Positions 1 to 7,663 are shown, numbered from the stretch's first letter. The stretch: DNA of 8,211 bases from Alistipes sp. (GCA_017628595.1 JAGBYV010000308.1:1-8211), one strand, 5' to 3'. The notes: a model not told the origin generated them from the sequence alone. Numbers and translations: made by a program.

Positions 1-39
1 CTGGTGGGCTATTTGTTCGATAAAAAAAAGGGCTGTTAA
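1..39 (+). CDS. 3' end of an unidentified + strand gene (partial)
   Basis: A hairpin terminator with a + strand T-rich tail begins at about position 30, so a + strand transcript probably ends here and its gene lies mostly left of the window. Two frames stop in time. Frame 1 reads LVGYLFDKKKGC and stops at TAA 37-39, inside the hairpin's left arm. Frame 3 reads GGLFVR and stops at TAA 19-21, just before the A-run. Frame 1 is preferred because its codons (CTG, GTG, GGC, TTC) resemble those of the other genes here, and a hydrophobic stretch followed by lysines suits the end of a membrane protein. The fragment is too short to identify. Confidence 0.35.
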   Translation: MVGYLFDKKKGC

Positions 40-68
40 CTCTTGCGAGTTAGCAGCCTTTCTTTTAT
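22..68. terminator. Bidirectional hairpin terminator
   Basis: The arms at 31-42 (GGCTGTTAACTC) and 47-58 (GAGTTAGCAGCC) pair over 12 positions with one G-T wobble, around a 4-base loop (TTGC on +, GCAA on -). On the + strand a T-rich run follows (59-74). On the - strand the stem is followed by eight T (A-run at 22-29). It can therefore end both the + strand gene at the left edge and the - strand regulator-transporter operon, whose last stop codon is only a few bases away at 65-67. Confidence 0.85.
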
Positions 69-937
69 TTTTTCTGTGCCATGTACATTCCCGTAAGAAT
101 CAGCGCCGTGCCAAGCAGAGCAAGGGCCGTGATGCGCTCGTTGAGCACTATCCACGATGTGATGAGCGCCACAATCGGATTCAGGTAGAGGTAGTTGGTA
201 GCCTTTATTGCACCCAGCTTCTCGAGAACCATATTCCATGACCAGTAACATATGAGCGAAGCCACGATGCCGAGGAAGAGCAGGTTGCCCACAACCACCG
301 GATTGGCAAACGCTGCCCATGTGATATTCCACCCCTCGTAGAACATATAGGGGGCGAGTGTTATCACGCCGTAGAAGAAAATCTTGCGCGTAATCATCAG
401 CGGGTGGTAGCGACCCTCCATCTTCAGAAAAGCTACACTGTAGATGACCCACATTATTGAGGCTCCGAGCGTGAGCAGGTCGCCCAGTGGGTTGAGCTTG
501 AGGATGAATTCGCCATTGAATACAACCAGTGCCACACCTGCCATAGCCAGCAGCGAGTAGGCGTAGAAACGCTTCGAGGCCTGCTCCTGATGGCTTACAA
601 ACTGCACGGCCAGTGTCGTGAGCAGCGGTGTCGCAGCGATGATGATAGCCACATTTGACGCCTGTGTATATAGCAGTGCAGAGTTCTCCAGAAGGAAGTA
701 TAGCGAACCGCCTGACACACCCAGCAGTAGCATCATCAACTCGTCACGCACGTTGTCGCAGAATAGCTTTCCACGCCAGAAGGGTAGCAGGCAGAGATAG
801 GCCATGCTAAAGCGTATCACCATTATCAGCGAGGGGGTAAAACCCGCCTCGAGCAATACCTTCGATGAGACAAATGTTGCACCCCATACGATAGCCGTAA
901 ATATGGCTATGATGTGGTATATCGACTTTGGTTTCAT
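65..937 (-). CDS. EamA/DMT-family inner-membrane transporter
   Basis: This 290-residue protein belongs to the drug/metabolite transporter superfamily (EamA type), which exports amino acids, nucleosides or other small metabolites. The substrate cannot be read from the sequence. It has about ten hydrophobic segments in two EamA repeats, roughly residues 8-140 and 152-288. Each repeat has the typical glycine- and tryptophan-rich first helix (AIVWGATFVSSK near 15-26). The second repeat keeps the family signature ATNYLYLNPIVALITSW followed by NER (about 246-268). Length is normal and the protein looks intact. The ATG lies 3 bases after the regulator's stop codon (TAG-AAG-ATG), so the two genes are almost certainly one transcript starting near 1690. 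A terminator follows directly. The family call is firm; pairing with a LexA/CI-like regulator is less usual. Confidence 0.93.
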   Translation of the reverse strand: MKPKSIYHIIAIFTAIVWGATFVSSKVLLEAGFTPSLIMVIRFSMAYLCLLPFWRGKLFCDNVRDELMMLLLGVSGGSLYFLLENSALLYTQASNVAIIIAATPLLTTLAVQFVSHQEQASKRFYAYSLLAMAGVALVVFNGEFILKLNPLGDLLTLGASIMWVIYSVAFLKMEGRYHPLMITRKIFFYGVITLAPYMFYEGWNITWAAFANPVVVGNLLFLGIVASLICYWSWNMVLEKLGAIKATNYLYLNPIVALITSWIVLNERITALALLGTALILTGMYMAQKK

Positions 938-940
938 CTT

Positions 941-1612
941 CTATCGGATGGAATTCATGCGGATGCTTGCCTTGACAAGGGCAAGGGCGCGTATGCGGCT
1001 TATCTCAATATCTTTGTCGGCATGGTGGGGATTCTGGCTCACCAGCTTCACGAAGCCCTCGCGATCCGACTTCTGTATATACTTTACAACGATGTACTCC
1101 TCGCCATCCAGATCAATCGAGAGCAGATACATGTCGCCCCAGAATATATCCTCAATATTGTGCAGCTGCTTGTAGAGTACAATGTCGCCACTCTTCAGTA
1201 GCGGATACATCGAATCGCCCGACACATATATCGCACCGTCGCACTTGGGCAGGTTGGGGATATGGATAAAGTTTACGGGTTTTGTCTCGTTCTGCTCGCT
1301 GAACAGAGGCACAAGGCCCGCAGTGCCCTCGATTGAGTAGAGGGGAACGCTCTGCATGGGTAGTGTGTTGTCTGTTTTCAGACGGAATGAGTTCAGCGCA
1401 GGGTCGGCATTGAACATGTTGCCCTTGCCGCTTTCGAGCCAATCGGGATTGACGTTCAAATCCTGAACCAATATATTTTTATTGCGTGACGAGAGTCCGC
1501 TCTTGCCTGTCTCGATCATCGAAAGAGCTGCTTTGCCGATGCCAAGTCGCTGAGCGAGTTGCTCTTGAGTCATTTTCAGCTCTTTGCGTATTAGTTTGAT
1601 TCTACCACCCAT
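941..1612 (-). CDS. XRE-type HTH regulator with S24 (LexA/CI-like) autoprotease domain
   Basis: This 223-residue protein has the two-domain layout of phage CI and LexA-type repressors. The N-terminal XRE helix-turn-helix spans about residues 3-60; recognition-region residues TQEQLAQRLGIGKAALSMIE lie at 15-34. The C-terminal S24 peptidase-like domain spans about 88-215. The self-cleavage residues appear intact: an Ala98-Gly99 dipeptide in the linker (EGTAGLVP), nucleophile Ser134 in SGDSMYP, and general base Lys177 in IVVKYI. In this family, RecA filaments stimulate cleavage after DNA damage, which separates the DNA-binding and dimerisation domains. The ATG at 1612 is preferred because a later Met (residue 14) would remove the first HTH helix. 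It is the first gene of an operon with the EamA transporter and is divergent from the terminase pair. It probably regulates the shared promoter region, and possibly itself. S24 regulators also occur outside phages, so a phage origin is inferred. Confidence 0.9.
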   Translation of the reverse strand: MGGRIKLIRKELKMTQEQLAQRLGIGKAALSMIETGKSGLSSRNKNILVQDLNVNPDWLESGKGNMFNADPALNSFRLKTDNTLPMQSVPLYSIEGTAGLVPLFSEQNETKPVNFIHIPNLPKCDGAIYVSGDSMYPLLKSGDIVLYKQLHNIEDIFWGDMYLLSIDLDGEEYIVVKYIQKSDREGFVKLVSQNPHHADKDIEISRIRALALVKASIRMNSIR

Positions 1613-1627
1613 AAGAAAGTCATCAGA

Positions 1628-1647
1628 AAATTTTATATTAAAAATTT
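1628..1647. repeat. A/T-rich inverted repeat, possible operator
   Basis: AAATTTT at 1628-1634 and AAAATTT at 1641-1647 are exact reverse complements separated by 6 bases. The dyad lies in the untranslated leader of the regulator, about 15 bases upstream of its start codon. It could be a regulator binding site, but such A/T-only dyads arise easily by chance in intergenic DNA. Confidence 0.3.
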
Positions 1648-1680
1648 GTACTTGCGAGTATTAAAATTCAATTACTGAAC

Positions 1681-1688
1681 TATCTTTG
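1681..1688 (+). promoter_or_regulatory. -7 promoter element for the 98-aa/terminase pair
   Basis: TATCTTTG is an exact match to the Bacteroidota -7 consensus TAnnTTTG, 70 bases upstream of the ATG at 1759. No good -33 TTTG lies at the usual 19-21 base distance; the nearest TTG triplet (1652-1654) is too far. The promoter may therefore be weak or depend on an activator. Its predicted start site, about 1695, falls inside the opposing -7 element. Confidence 0.6.
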
Positions 1689-1694
1689 CAGTGA

Positions 1695-1726
1695 CAAAGT
1701 TAAGCAATTTATTTTGAATAAACAAA
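1695..1726 (-). promoter_or_regulatory. Promoter of the S24 regulator-EamA operon
   Basis: On the - strand, TTTG (1726-1723) is followed after 20 bases by TAACTTTG (1702-1695). This is an exact match to the Bacteroidota -33/-7 arrangement with ideal spacing. Transcription would begin near 1688, leaving a leader of about 75 bases before the regulator ATG at 1612. It is the best promoter by inspection in the window. It overlaps the + strand promoter so closely that both could not easily be occupied at once. Confidence 0.7.
1708..1722. promoter_or_regulatory. Inverted repeat in the regulator promoter spacer, candidate operator
   Basis: TTTATT (1708-1713) and AATAAA (1717-1722) form a perfect 6-base dyad around TTG. 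It sits exactly between the -33 and -7 elements of the - strand promoter, where a dimeric HTH repressor would block RNA polymerase. Binding by the neighbouring S24 regulator is inferred from position and symmetry only. Confidence 0.35.
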
Positions 1727-1758
1727 CGAAAACAATCAAAAATTAAACATTTTCAACT

Positions 1759-2055
1759 ATGTATGAGGTTTCTGATCAACTTTATCTTGAGGTGGCCGAC
1801 CGTCTGCATGCCCGTTTTGGCGATGGCGACTACTTCAGCGGCAGACTTTATTTCGAGCACGACCAGGTCGTTTGCCATATGGTGCTAAGTGCAATTATTT
1901 ATCACCACACCCACCGTTGCGAGCAGGGCGATGTGCGACTTATCTCGGATGTGGTTCCCGTGTGGTGGGAGTTTCACACTACACTTGCCCAGGGCGAGGT
2001 GCTCAACGATTTTTCATTTTACACACTACGTGAATATCTAAAACAACAGTTATGA
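1759..2055 (+). CDS. Hypothetical protein (98 aa) coupled to the terminase
   Basis: I do not recognise this family. It is a 98-residue, acidic, soluble-looking protein with no signal peptide, membrane segment, cysteine cluster or helix-turn-helix. Visible features are an N-terminal helix-like segment (VSDQLYLEVADRLHARF, about 4-20), a run with three histidines (YHHTH, 48-52), and an aromatic stretch VPVWWEFHT near 66-74. A final helix-like segment, TLREYLKQQL, ends the protein. The ATG is the first in frame after a long A/T-rich leader with a -7 element at 1681. Its stop overlaps the terminase start as ATGA (2052-2055), which implies translational coupling. Codon use resembles that of its neighbours, so it is likely a real gene. 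It does not resemble a small terminase, which normally carries an N-terminal DNA-binding HTH. Confidence 0.75.
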   Translation: MYEVSDQLYLEVADRLHARFGDGDYFSGRLYFEHDQVVCHMVLSAIIYHHTHRCEQGDVRLISDVVPVWWEFHTTLAQGEVLNDFSFYTLREYLKQQL

Positions 2056-3461
2056 ATCCTATCTCATTTACCGACTTTTCACTGAAGGTATATCCCTTTC
2101 TTGATATGCAGGCGTTTCATAGCCGTTACTACCGTCTGCTGGAACTCTTTGCCCGAGGTCATCTGCGACGTCTTATTGTCACCATGCCGCCGCAACATGG
2201 CAAGAGCGTAGGTGCAAGCACTCTGTTGCCGGCCTATATGCTGGGACTCAATCCCGATATGCGTATTGCCATTGCCTCCTACTCGTCGATGCTCGCCTCG
2301 AAGTTCAACCGCCGTGTGCAGCGTATCCTCGAGTGCAGGGAGTATGGCGACCTGTTCCCCGAAACGAGTATCAAGCAGGGCGGTCGCCCTGCACAGTATA
2401 TCCGCACGGCCGATGAGGTGGAGATCGTAGGCCATGATGGCGGACTGCTCTCGGTAGGCAGGGAAGGCTCGCTGACGGGTAATCGTGTCGATTGCTTTAT
2501 CCTCGACGACCTCTATAAGGATGCTATGGAGGCCAATTCGCCCATCGTGCGAGAGAATTGCTGGGAGTGGTACACATCAGTCGTGAAGACACGTATGCAC
2601 AACACGTCACAGGAGCTTATTGTCTTCACCCGCTGGCACGAGGAGGATCTCATAGGTTCGTTGCGCGCTATGGAGCGTGTTGTGGATATGGAGTCGTGGG
2701 AGGATGTGGAGCGTGTGGGCGATGGCTGGTTGCACCTCAATATGGAGGCTGTAAAGACAGGCTCTCCGACCGATATTGACCCTCGTCAGGCGGGTGAGGC
2801 TCTCTGGCCTGAGCGTCAGAGTGTGGTTCTGCTTGAGCAGAAACGCCGACTCGATCCCGTACGTTTTGAGGCTATGTATCAGGGGCGGCCCTCGTCACGC
2901 GGAGGACAGCTTTATGGTGATGCCTTTGCGGAGTGGGACGCTCTGCCCGATCACATTGTGCGCCGAGCCAACTACACCGATACGGCCGATGAGGGCGATG
3001 ACTACCTCTGCTCGATTGCATATGCCGTCGATGCCGATGGTGTAATATATATCCTCGATGCGGTCTATTCGCGCGAACCTATGGAGGTGACCGAGCGGCT
3101 TGTTGCCGATATGCTCACTCGCAGTGAGGTGCGTTCTGCCTCGGTGGAGAGCAATAATGGAGGCCGAGGCTTTGCCCGCGCTGTGCAGCGCCTTGCGCCT
3201 CGCGTCAAGGTCGAGTGGTTTCATCAGAGTGGTAACAAGCAGGCGCGCATCCTCTCGCATTCGGCTACGGTGTTGCATCTGCTGCGTTTTCCGCGTGGCT
3301 GGGCGCAGCGCTGGCCCGAATTGTATGCTCATCTGGTGTCGTATCGCCGCGATTTTCACTCCAATCGCTGGCACGATGCTGCCGATGTGGTGACGGGTAT
3401 TGTTGAGCGTGAAGGGTCGGATACCCTGCGCTCAAATCGTAAAATACACTTTCTGATATAA
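2052..3461 (+). CDS. Phage terminase large subunit (DNA-packaging ATPase/nuclease)
   Basis: Large terminases translocate phage DNA into proheads using ATP and cut it to length. This 469-residue protein looks complete. The ATPase domain has a Walker A-like loop MPPQHGKS (45-52), a Walker B motif FILDD (149-153), and the TRWHEEDL segment (193-200) typical of this terminase group. The C-terminal RNase H-like nuclease domain starts near residue 300. Its expected acidic residues are visible: Asp310 (YTDTAD), Glu366 (SVESNNGG) and Asp442 with Asp445 (RWHDAADVV). No frameshift or internal stop is seen. The gene overlaps the 98-aa gene by 4 bases and ends just before a bidirectional hairpin. No portal, capsid, tail, small-terminase or integrase gene adjoins it, and ordinary metabolic genes follow. 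It may be an orphan remnant or a domesticated gene. Family assignment is firm; current role is unknown. Confidence 0.92.
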   Translation: MNPISFTDFSLKVYPFLDMQAFHSRYYRLLELFARGHLRRLIVTMPPQHGKSVGASTLLPAYMLGLNPDMRIAIASYSSMLASKFNRRVQRILECREYGDLFPETSIKQGGRPAQYIRTADEVEIVGHDGGLLSVGREGSLTGNRVDCFILDDLYKDAMEANSPIVRENCWEWYTSVVKTRMHNTSQELIVFTRWHEEDLIGSLRAMERVVDMESWEDVERVGDGWLHLNMEAVKTGSPTDIDPRQAGEALWPERQSVVLLEQKRRLDPVRFEAMYQGRPSSRGGQLYGDAFAEWDALPDHIVRRANYTDTADEGDDYLCSIAYAVDADGVIYILDAVYSREPMEVTERLVADMLTRSEVRSASVESNNGGRGFARAVQRLAPRVKVEWFHQSGNKQARILSHSATVLHLLRFPRGWAQRWPELYAHLVSYRRDFHSNRWHDAADVVTGIVEREGSDTLRSNRKIHFLI

Positions 3462-3462
3462 A

Positions 3463-3494
3463 AATAGGCTGCAATCAAATGGTTGCAGCCTATT
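3463..3494. terminator. Bidirectional terminator between convergent terminase and korB
   Basis: The perfect arms AATAGGCTGCAA (3463-3474) and TTGCAGCCTATT (3483-3494) can extend inward by one wobble and one G-C pair, to about 14 pairs around an AAAT loop. T-rich sequence follows in both directions: TTCTTATTTATATAT on + and TATTTTTATAT on -. It therefore serves the terminase pair on + and korA-korB on -. The terminase stop codon (3459-3461) is immediately adjacent. Confidence 0.88.
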
Positions 3495-3514
3495 CTTATT
3501 TATATATGTGGGAA

Positions 3515-4543
<1,029 letters not shown>

Positions 4544-4555
4544 AACTAAAGTGAC

Positions 4556-6400
4556 TTATAAGAGTGAATAAAACTTTTCCTTCAGCTCAACAAGTGTGAA
4601 GGGCTGACCCTCGGTCTTGTTGTACTGCTCGAATGTGAACGACTGGAATGTCTGACGCAGGTATGATGCGAACTGACCCTCGTTGAGCTCACATACGAGA
4701 ATGTGCTTGTGACCCTTCAAAAGCTCCTCTACGTTGTGGGGCAGAGGGTTCAGGTAGTTGAAGTGCAAGTGAGCGATGCTCTTGCCCTCCTCCTGCAGAT
4801 CCTTCACGGCAGCCTCGAGGTGCCCCTTTGTACCACCCCAGCCGATAACCAGAAGGTCGGCATCTAAGGCACCCATGATCTCGGGTGTGGGCAACTCGTC
4901 AGCCACGCGTGCAACCTTTGCTGCGCGTGTGCGAGTCATCTCCTGGTGGTTAGCGGGCTCATAAGAGATTGTGCCACGCAGGTGATCCTTCTCCAGACCA
5001 CCGATTCTGTGCTGCAGACCAGCCTTGCCGGGGAATGCCCAGCCACGAGCCAGATTCTCGCCACGAGCGTAGGGCTTGAACTCCTCGCCCTCGGCTACTG
5101 AATCAACGATGGGGGGACAGATTGTGGGGTAGTCCGCCATCGAGGGGATGCGCCAGGGCTCCGAGCCGTTGGCGATGAAACCATCGGTGAGAAGGATTAC
5201 GGGAACCATATGCTCCATTGCAATCTTCGATGCCATGAATGCGTAGTGGAAGCAGTCGCTGGGCGATGATGCCGCCACAACAACTACGGGGCACTCGCCA
5301 TTACGACCGTAGAGAGCCTGCATCAAGTCGCTCTGCTCGGTCTTTGTGGGCAGACCTGTTGAGGGGCCACCACGCTGCACATCCACAATTACCAGAGGCA
5401 ACTCAGCCATTACGGCCAGACCCATAGCCTCGCTCTTGAGCGAAAGACCGGGACCCGACGTGGTTGTTACGGCGAAGTTGCCGGCATAAGCCGCGCCGAT
5501 AGATGTACAGATACCTGCAATCTCATCCTCGGCCTGTACGGTCTTCACACCCAGGTTCTTGTGCTTTGCCAGCTCCTCCAGAATAACCGTTGCGGGAGTG
5601 ATGGGGTATGAGCCGCAGAAGAGAGGAAGGTTAGCCTTCTCGCTTGCAGCGATAAGACCCCACGCCGTTGCTACGTTACCGTTGATTGAGCGGTAGGTAC
5701 CCTTCTCAATGGGAGCCGATGCAATGCGGTAGGTGTTGGCAAACTGATGTGTATTGGCTGCATAGTTGTAACCTGCATCGATAGCGAGCTTGTTGGCCTC
5801 GGCTACCGTGGGGTTCTTCTTTGCAAACTTTGAGTCGATATAGCGCTTTGCGTAATCCTCGGGCTGATTGAAGATGTAGAAGCAGATACCCAGCGCAAAC
5901 ATATTCTTGCACTTTACCACCGACTTGTTATCCAGACCCATATCGGCCAGGGCAGCCTTTGTCATTGTAGTGATGTCGGGGATCACGACATTGTAACCCT
6001 CCAGACCAAGCTCTGCAATGGGGTCGAGTGTAGCGAAACCTGCCTTTTTGAGGTTGTCCTCGGTGATGGTGTCGCCGTCGATAATCACCGTAGCATCCTT
6101 CTTCAACCACTTGCGGTTAGCCTTCAGCGCTGCGGGATTCATAGCAACCAGAGCGTCGCAGAAGTCACCGGGATTGGTAATCTTGCCTGCTCCGATGTGT
6201 ACTTGAAAACCTGATACGCCAGCCACAGTGCCCTGCGGTGCGCGAATCTCGGCGGGGTAGTCGGGGAAGGTCGAGATGCCGTTGCCTTCGAGAGCCGACG
6301 TGTTCGAGAAGAGGGTACCCGTGAGCTGCATGCCGTCGCCCGAGTCGCCCGAGAAACGGATCACAATCTCCTTAACCTCTTTCGCATTAAGATTCTCCAT
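4556..6400 (-). CDS. korA: 2-oxoglutarate:ferredoxin oxidoreductase subunit alpha (fused gamma-alpha)
   Basis: This 614-residue catalytic partner of KorB acts in the anaerobic (reductive or incomplete) citric-acid pathway and in ferredoxin redox balance. Residues 1 to about 190 are the gamma domain, with an Rossmann-like start IRFSGDSGDGMQLTG at 14-28. From about 235 follows the alpha pyrimidine-binding domain with the hallmark YPITP (265-269), SGPGLSLKSE (315-324) and QRGGPSTGLPTKTEQSDL (342-359). The C-terminal domain has VIGWGGTKG near 518-526. The gamma-alpha fusion is the normal form of this family and the length is standard. The ATG at 6400 follows an A/T-rich leader without an obvious Shine-Dalgarno, with a -7 promoter element at 6436-6443. 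It is first in the operon, ahead of korB. No small 4Fe-4S subunit (KorD-like) is encoded next to it. Confidence 0.95.
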   Translation of the reverse strand: MENLNAKEVKEIVIRFSGDSGDGMQLTGTLFSNTSALEGNGISTFPDYPAEIRAPQGTVAGVSGFQVHIGAGKITNPGDFCDALVAMNPAALKANRKWLKKDATVIIDGDTITEDNLKKAGFATLDPIAELGLEGYNVVIPDITTMTKAALADMGLDNKSVVKCKNMFALGICFYIFNQPEDYAKRYIDSKFAKKNPTVAEANKLAIDAGYNYAANTHQFANTYRIASAPIEKGTYRSINGNVATAWGLIAASEKANLPLFCGSYPITPATVILEELAKHKNLGVKTVQAEDEIAGICTSIGAAYAGNFAVTTTSGPGLSLKSEAMGLAVMAELPLVIVDVQRGGPSTGLPTKTEQSDLMQALYGRNGECPVVVVAASSPSDCFHYAFMASKIAMEHMVPVILLTDGFIANGSEPWRIPSMADYPTICPPIVDSVAEGEEFKPYARGENLARGWAFPGKAGLQHRIGGLEKDHLRGTISYEPANHQEMTRTRAAKVARVADELPTPEIMGALDADLLVIGWGGTKGHLEAAVKDLQEEGKSIAHLHFNYLNPLPHNVEELLKGHKHILVCELNEGQFASYLRQTFQSFTFEQYNKTEGQPFTLVELKEKFYSLL

Positions 6401-6435
6401 AATATTTTTTGTTATAGTTTATGTCAATTTTGTGA

Positions 6436-6443
6436 CAAAGATA
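6436..6443 (-). promoter_or_regulatory. -7 promoter element for korA-korB
   Basis: On the - strand this reads TATCTTTG, an exact TAnnTTTG match 36 bases upstream of the korA ATG. No clear -33 TTTG is found at the expected spacing. The same 8-base sequence serves as the + strand element upstream of the 98-aa gene at 1681. Confidence 0.6.
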
Positions 6444-6500
6444 TGCTTAAAATCGTTTCGTTGTCCTCCGAAATTCAAATTTTTTTAAAAATAGGTATAT

Positions 6501-6536
6501 AAAAAAACAGACCACGAGTGCCTTGCCCCGTGGTCT
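6501..6536 (-). terminator. Terminator of the NMO-like oxidoreductase gene
   Basis: On the - strand an 8-base perfect stem (arms 6529-6536 and 6509-6516, AGACCACG with CGTGGTCT) closes a 12-base loop. G and seven T follow (A-run at 6501-6507). It begins about 30 bases after the oxidoreductase stop codon (6566-6568) and separates that gene from the korA promoter. Confidence 0.8.
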
Positions 6537-6565
6537 ATGATCGATTGGTTGATGTGTTGTCTGTT

Positions 6566-7663
6566 TTATTGTGCTGTCGTGTAGGCCGTGAGTGAAGCCG
6601 CCTTGGCATCAAATTCTGCTTTAAGTGACGAGAATAATTCGTTGACGCTTAATATTTTGTCGCATCGCCATGCATTCTCACCCGCAAAGGCGTAGCCATG
6701 CTCCATACGTCCCTTGAAGGCGTTGTAGAGAGCCAGCATAATGCAGTAAGGCGAGTGTGTCACGTCGCAGGTCTTAATGCAGTTGAACGGGCACGATTTG
6801 GGTTGCTTCAGACCCTGCTTTACCTGTTCGAGGAACGAGTTGTGCACCGCACGTCCGGGCATGCCCACGGGACTTTGGATGATCTCGATATCCTCCTTTT
6901 TCGCATCTATGTAACTCTGCTTGAAGAGCGGAGATGCGTCGCACTCCTCGGTAGCGACGAAGCGAGTACCCATCTGCACTGCGTCGGCCCCGAGAGCCAT
7001 AATGTTATGAATATCCTCGCCTGTGAAGATGCCGCCGCCAGCAATCACAGGAATGTAACGGCCGTGCTGCTCGCCAATCTCGCGTGCTGCAGCCACCACC
7101 TCGGGAACGATAGCCTCGAGTGAATAGGCTGGATCGCCCAGCTGCTCGTTCGAGTAGCCGAGGTGTCCGCCAGCCTTGGGACCCTCCACAACCACTGCAT
7201 CGGGCACATATCCCCACTCGCCAATCCAGCGACGGCAGATAACCTTCAGGGCACGTGCCGACGATACGATGGGGGCGAGCTTTGTGGTTGAATCCTCCTT
7301 CAGGAATGAGGGGAGGTTAAGGGGCAGACCAGCACCCGAAAAGATGATGTCGGCCTTCTCCTCAATTGAGGTGCGAACCAAATCGGCGAAGTTTGTAAGA
7401 GCTACCATAATGTTCACTCCCACAATGCCTTTGGTGGCCTCGCGAGCCTTGCGAAGCTCCTCCTTCAGACCGTGGATGCTTGCTTCGTTAAAGTTCTTCG
7501 AAAATTCGTTATAAATAACGCCTAATCCCGCCGTGGAGATAACCCCCACGCCTCCAGCATTGGCTACGGCTGATGCCAGGCCAGAGAGCGAGATTCCGAC
7601 GCCCATACCTCCCTGCACGATGGGTACTCGCGCCAGAAGGTCTCCAATCTTCAGTGTTTTCAT
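6566..7663 (-). CDS. Nitronate monooxygenase-like FMN oxidoreductase with Cys-rich C-terminus
   Basis: This is a TIM-barrel NAD(P)H-dependent flavin oxidoreductase of the nitronate monooxygenase/2-nitropropane dioxygenase family, 365 residues from the chosen start. The physiological substrate is unknown. Visible features are the N-terminal PIVQGGMGVGIS (14-25) and the glycine-rich GPKAGGHLG (161-169) with candidate catalytic His167. The FMN-phosphate region has IAGGGI (207-212) and MGTRF (231-235). A C-terminal extension carries Cys291, Cys295, Cys299 and Cys307 (C-x3-C-x3-C-x7-C), then GYAFAGENAWR. The open frame extends to 7723, but that upstream Met lies within the -7 promoter element (7721-7728). 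Family homology begins at MKTLKIGDLL, so 7663 is the better start. FabK enoyl-ACP reductase is related, but the Cys tail argues against it. The gene is monocistronic, with its own promoter and terminator. Confidence 0.87.
   Translation of the reverse strand: MKTLKIGDLLARVPIVQGGMGVGISLSGLASAVANAGGVGVISTAGLGVIYNEFSKNFNEASIHGLKEELRKAREATKGIVGVNIMVALTNFADLVRTSIEEKADIIFSGAGLPLNLPSFLKEDSTTKLAPIVSSARALKVICRRWIGEWGYVPDAVVVEGPKAGGHLGYSNEQLGDPAYSLEAIVPEVVAAAREIGEQHGRYIPVIAGGGIFTGEDIHNIMALGADAVQMGTRFVATEECDASPLFKQSYIDAKKEDIEIIQSPVGMPGRAVHNSFLEQVKQGLKQPKSCPFNCIKTCDVTHSPYCIMLALYNAFKGRMEHGYAFAGENAWRCDKILSVNELFSSLKAEFDAKAASLTAYTTAQ

Noticed and set aside
36..452. 138-residue - strand frame overlapping the transporter
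   Set aside because: It is out of frame with the well-supported EamA gene, runs through the terminator and has no family features.
1759..2055. 98-aa protein as small terminase subunit
   Set aside because: Position before the large subunit is suggestive, but no N-terminal helix-turn-helix or oligomerisation helices are visible, so the name is not justified.
2895..3374. 159-residue open frame antisense to the terminase
   Set aside because: It lies wholly opposite conserved terminase nuclease coding sequence, has no promoter or recognisable domain, and reads as a low-meaning Arg/His/Ile-rich shadow.
65..3494. Complete prophage or integrative element
   Set aside because: No integrase, portal, capsid, tail or lysis genes, and no direct repeats noticed at the block edges that could be attachment sites.
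6566..7663. FabK enoyl-ACP reductase
   Set aside because: The fold is shared, but the Cys-rich C-terminal extension and longer length fit the nitronate-monooxygenase-like group better, and there are no fatty-acid synthesis genes nearby.
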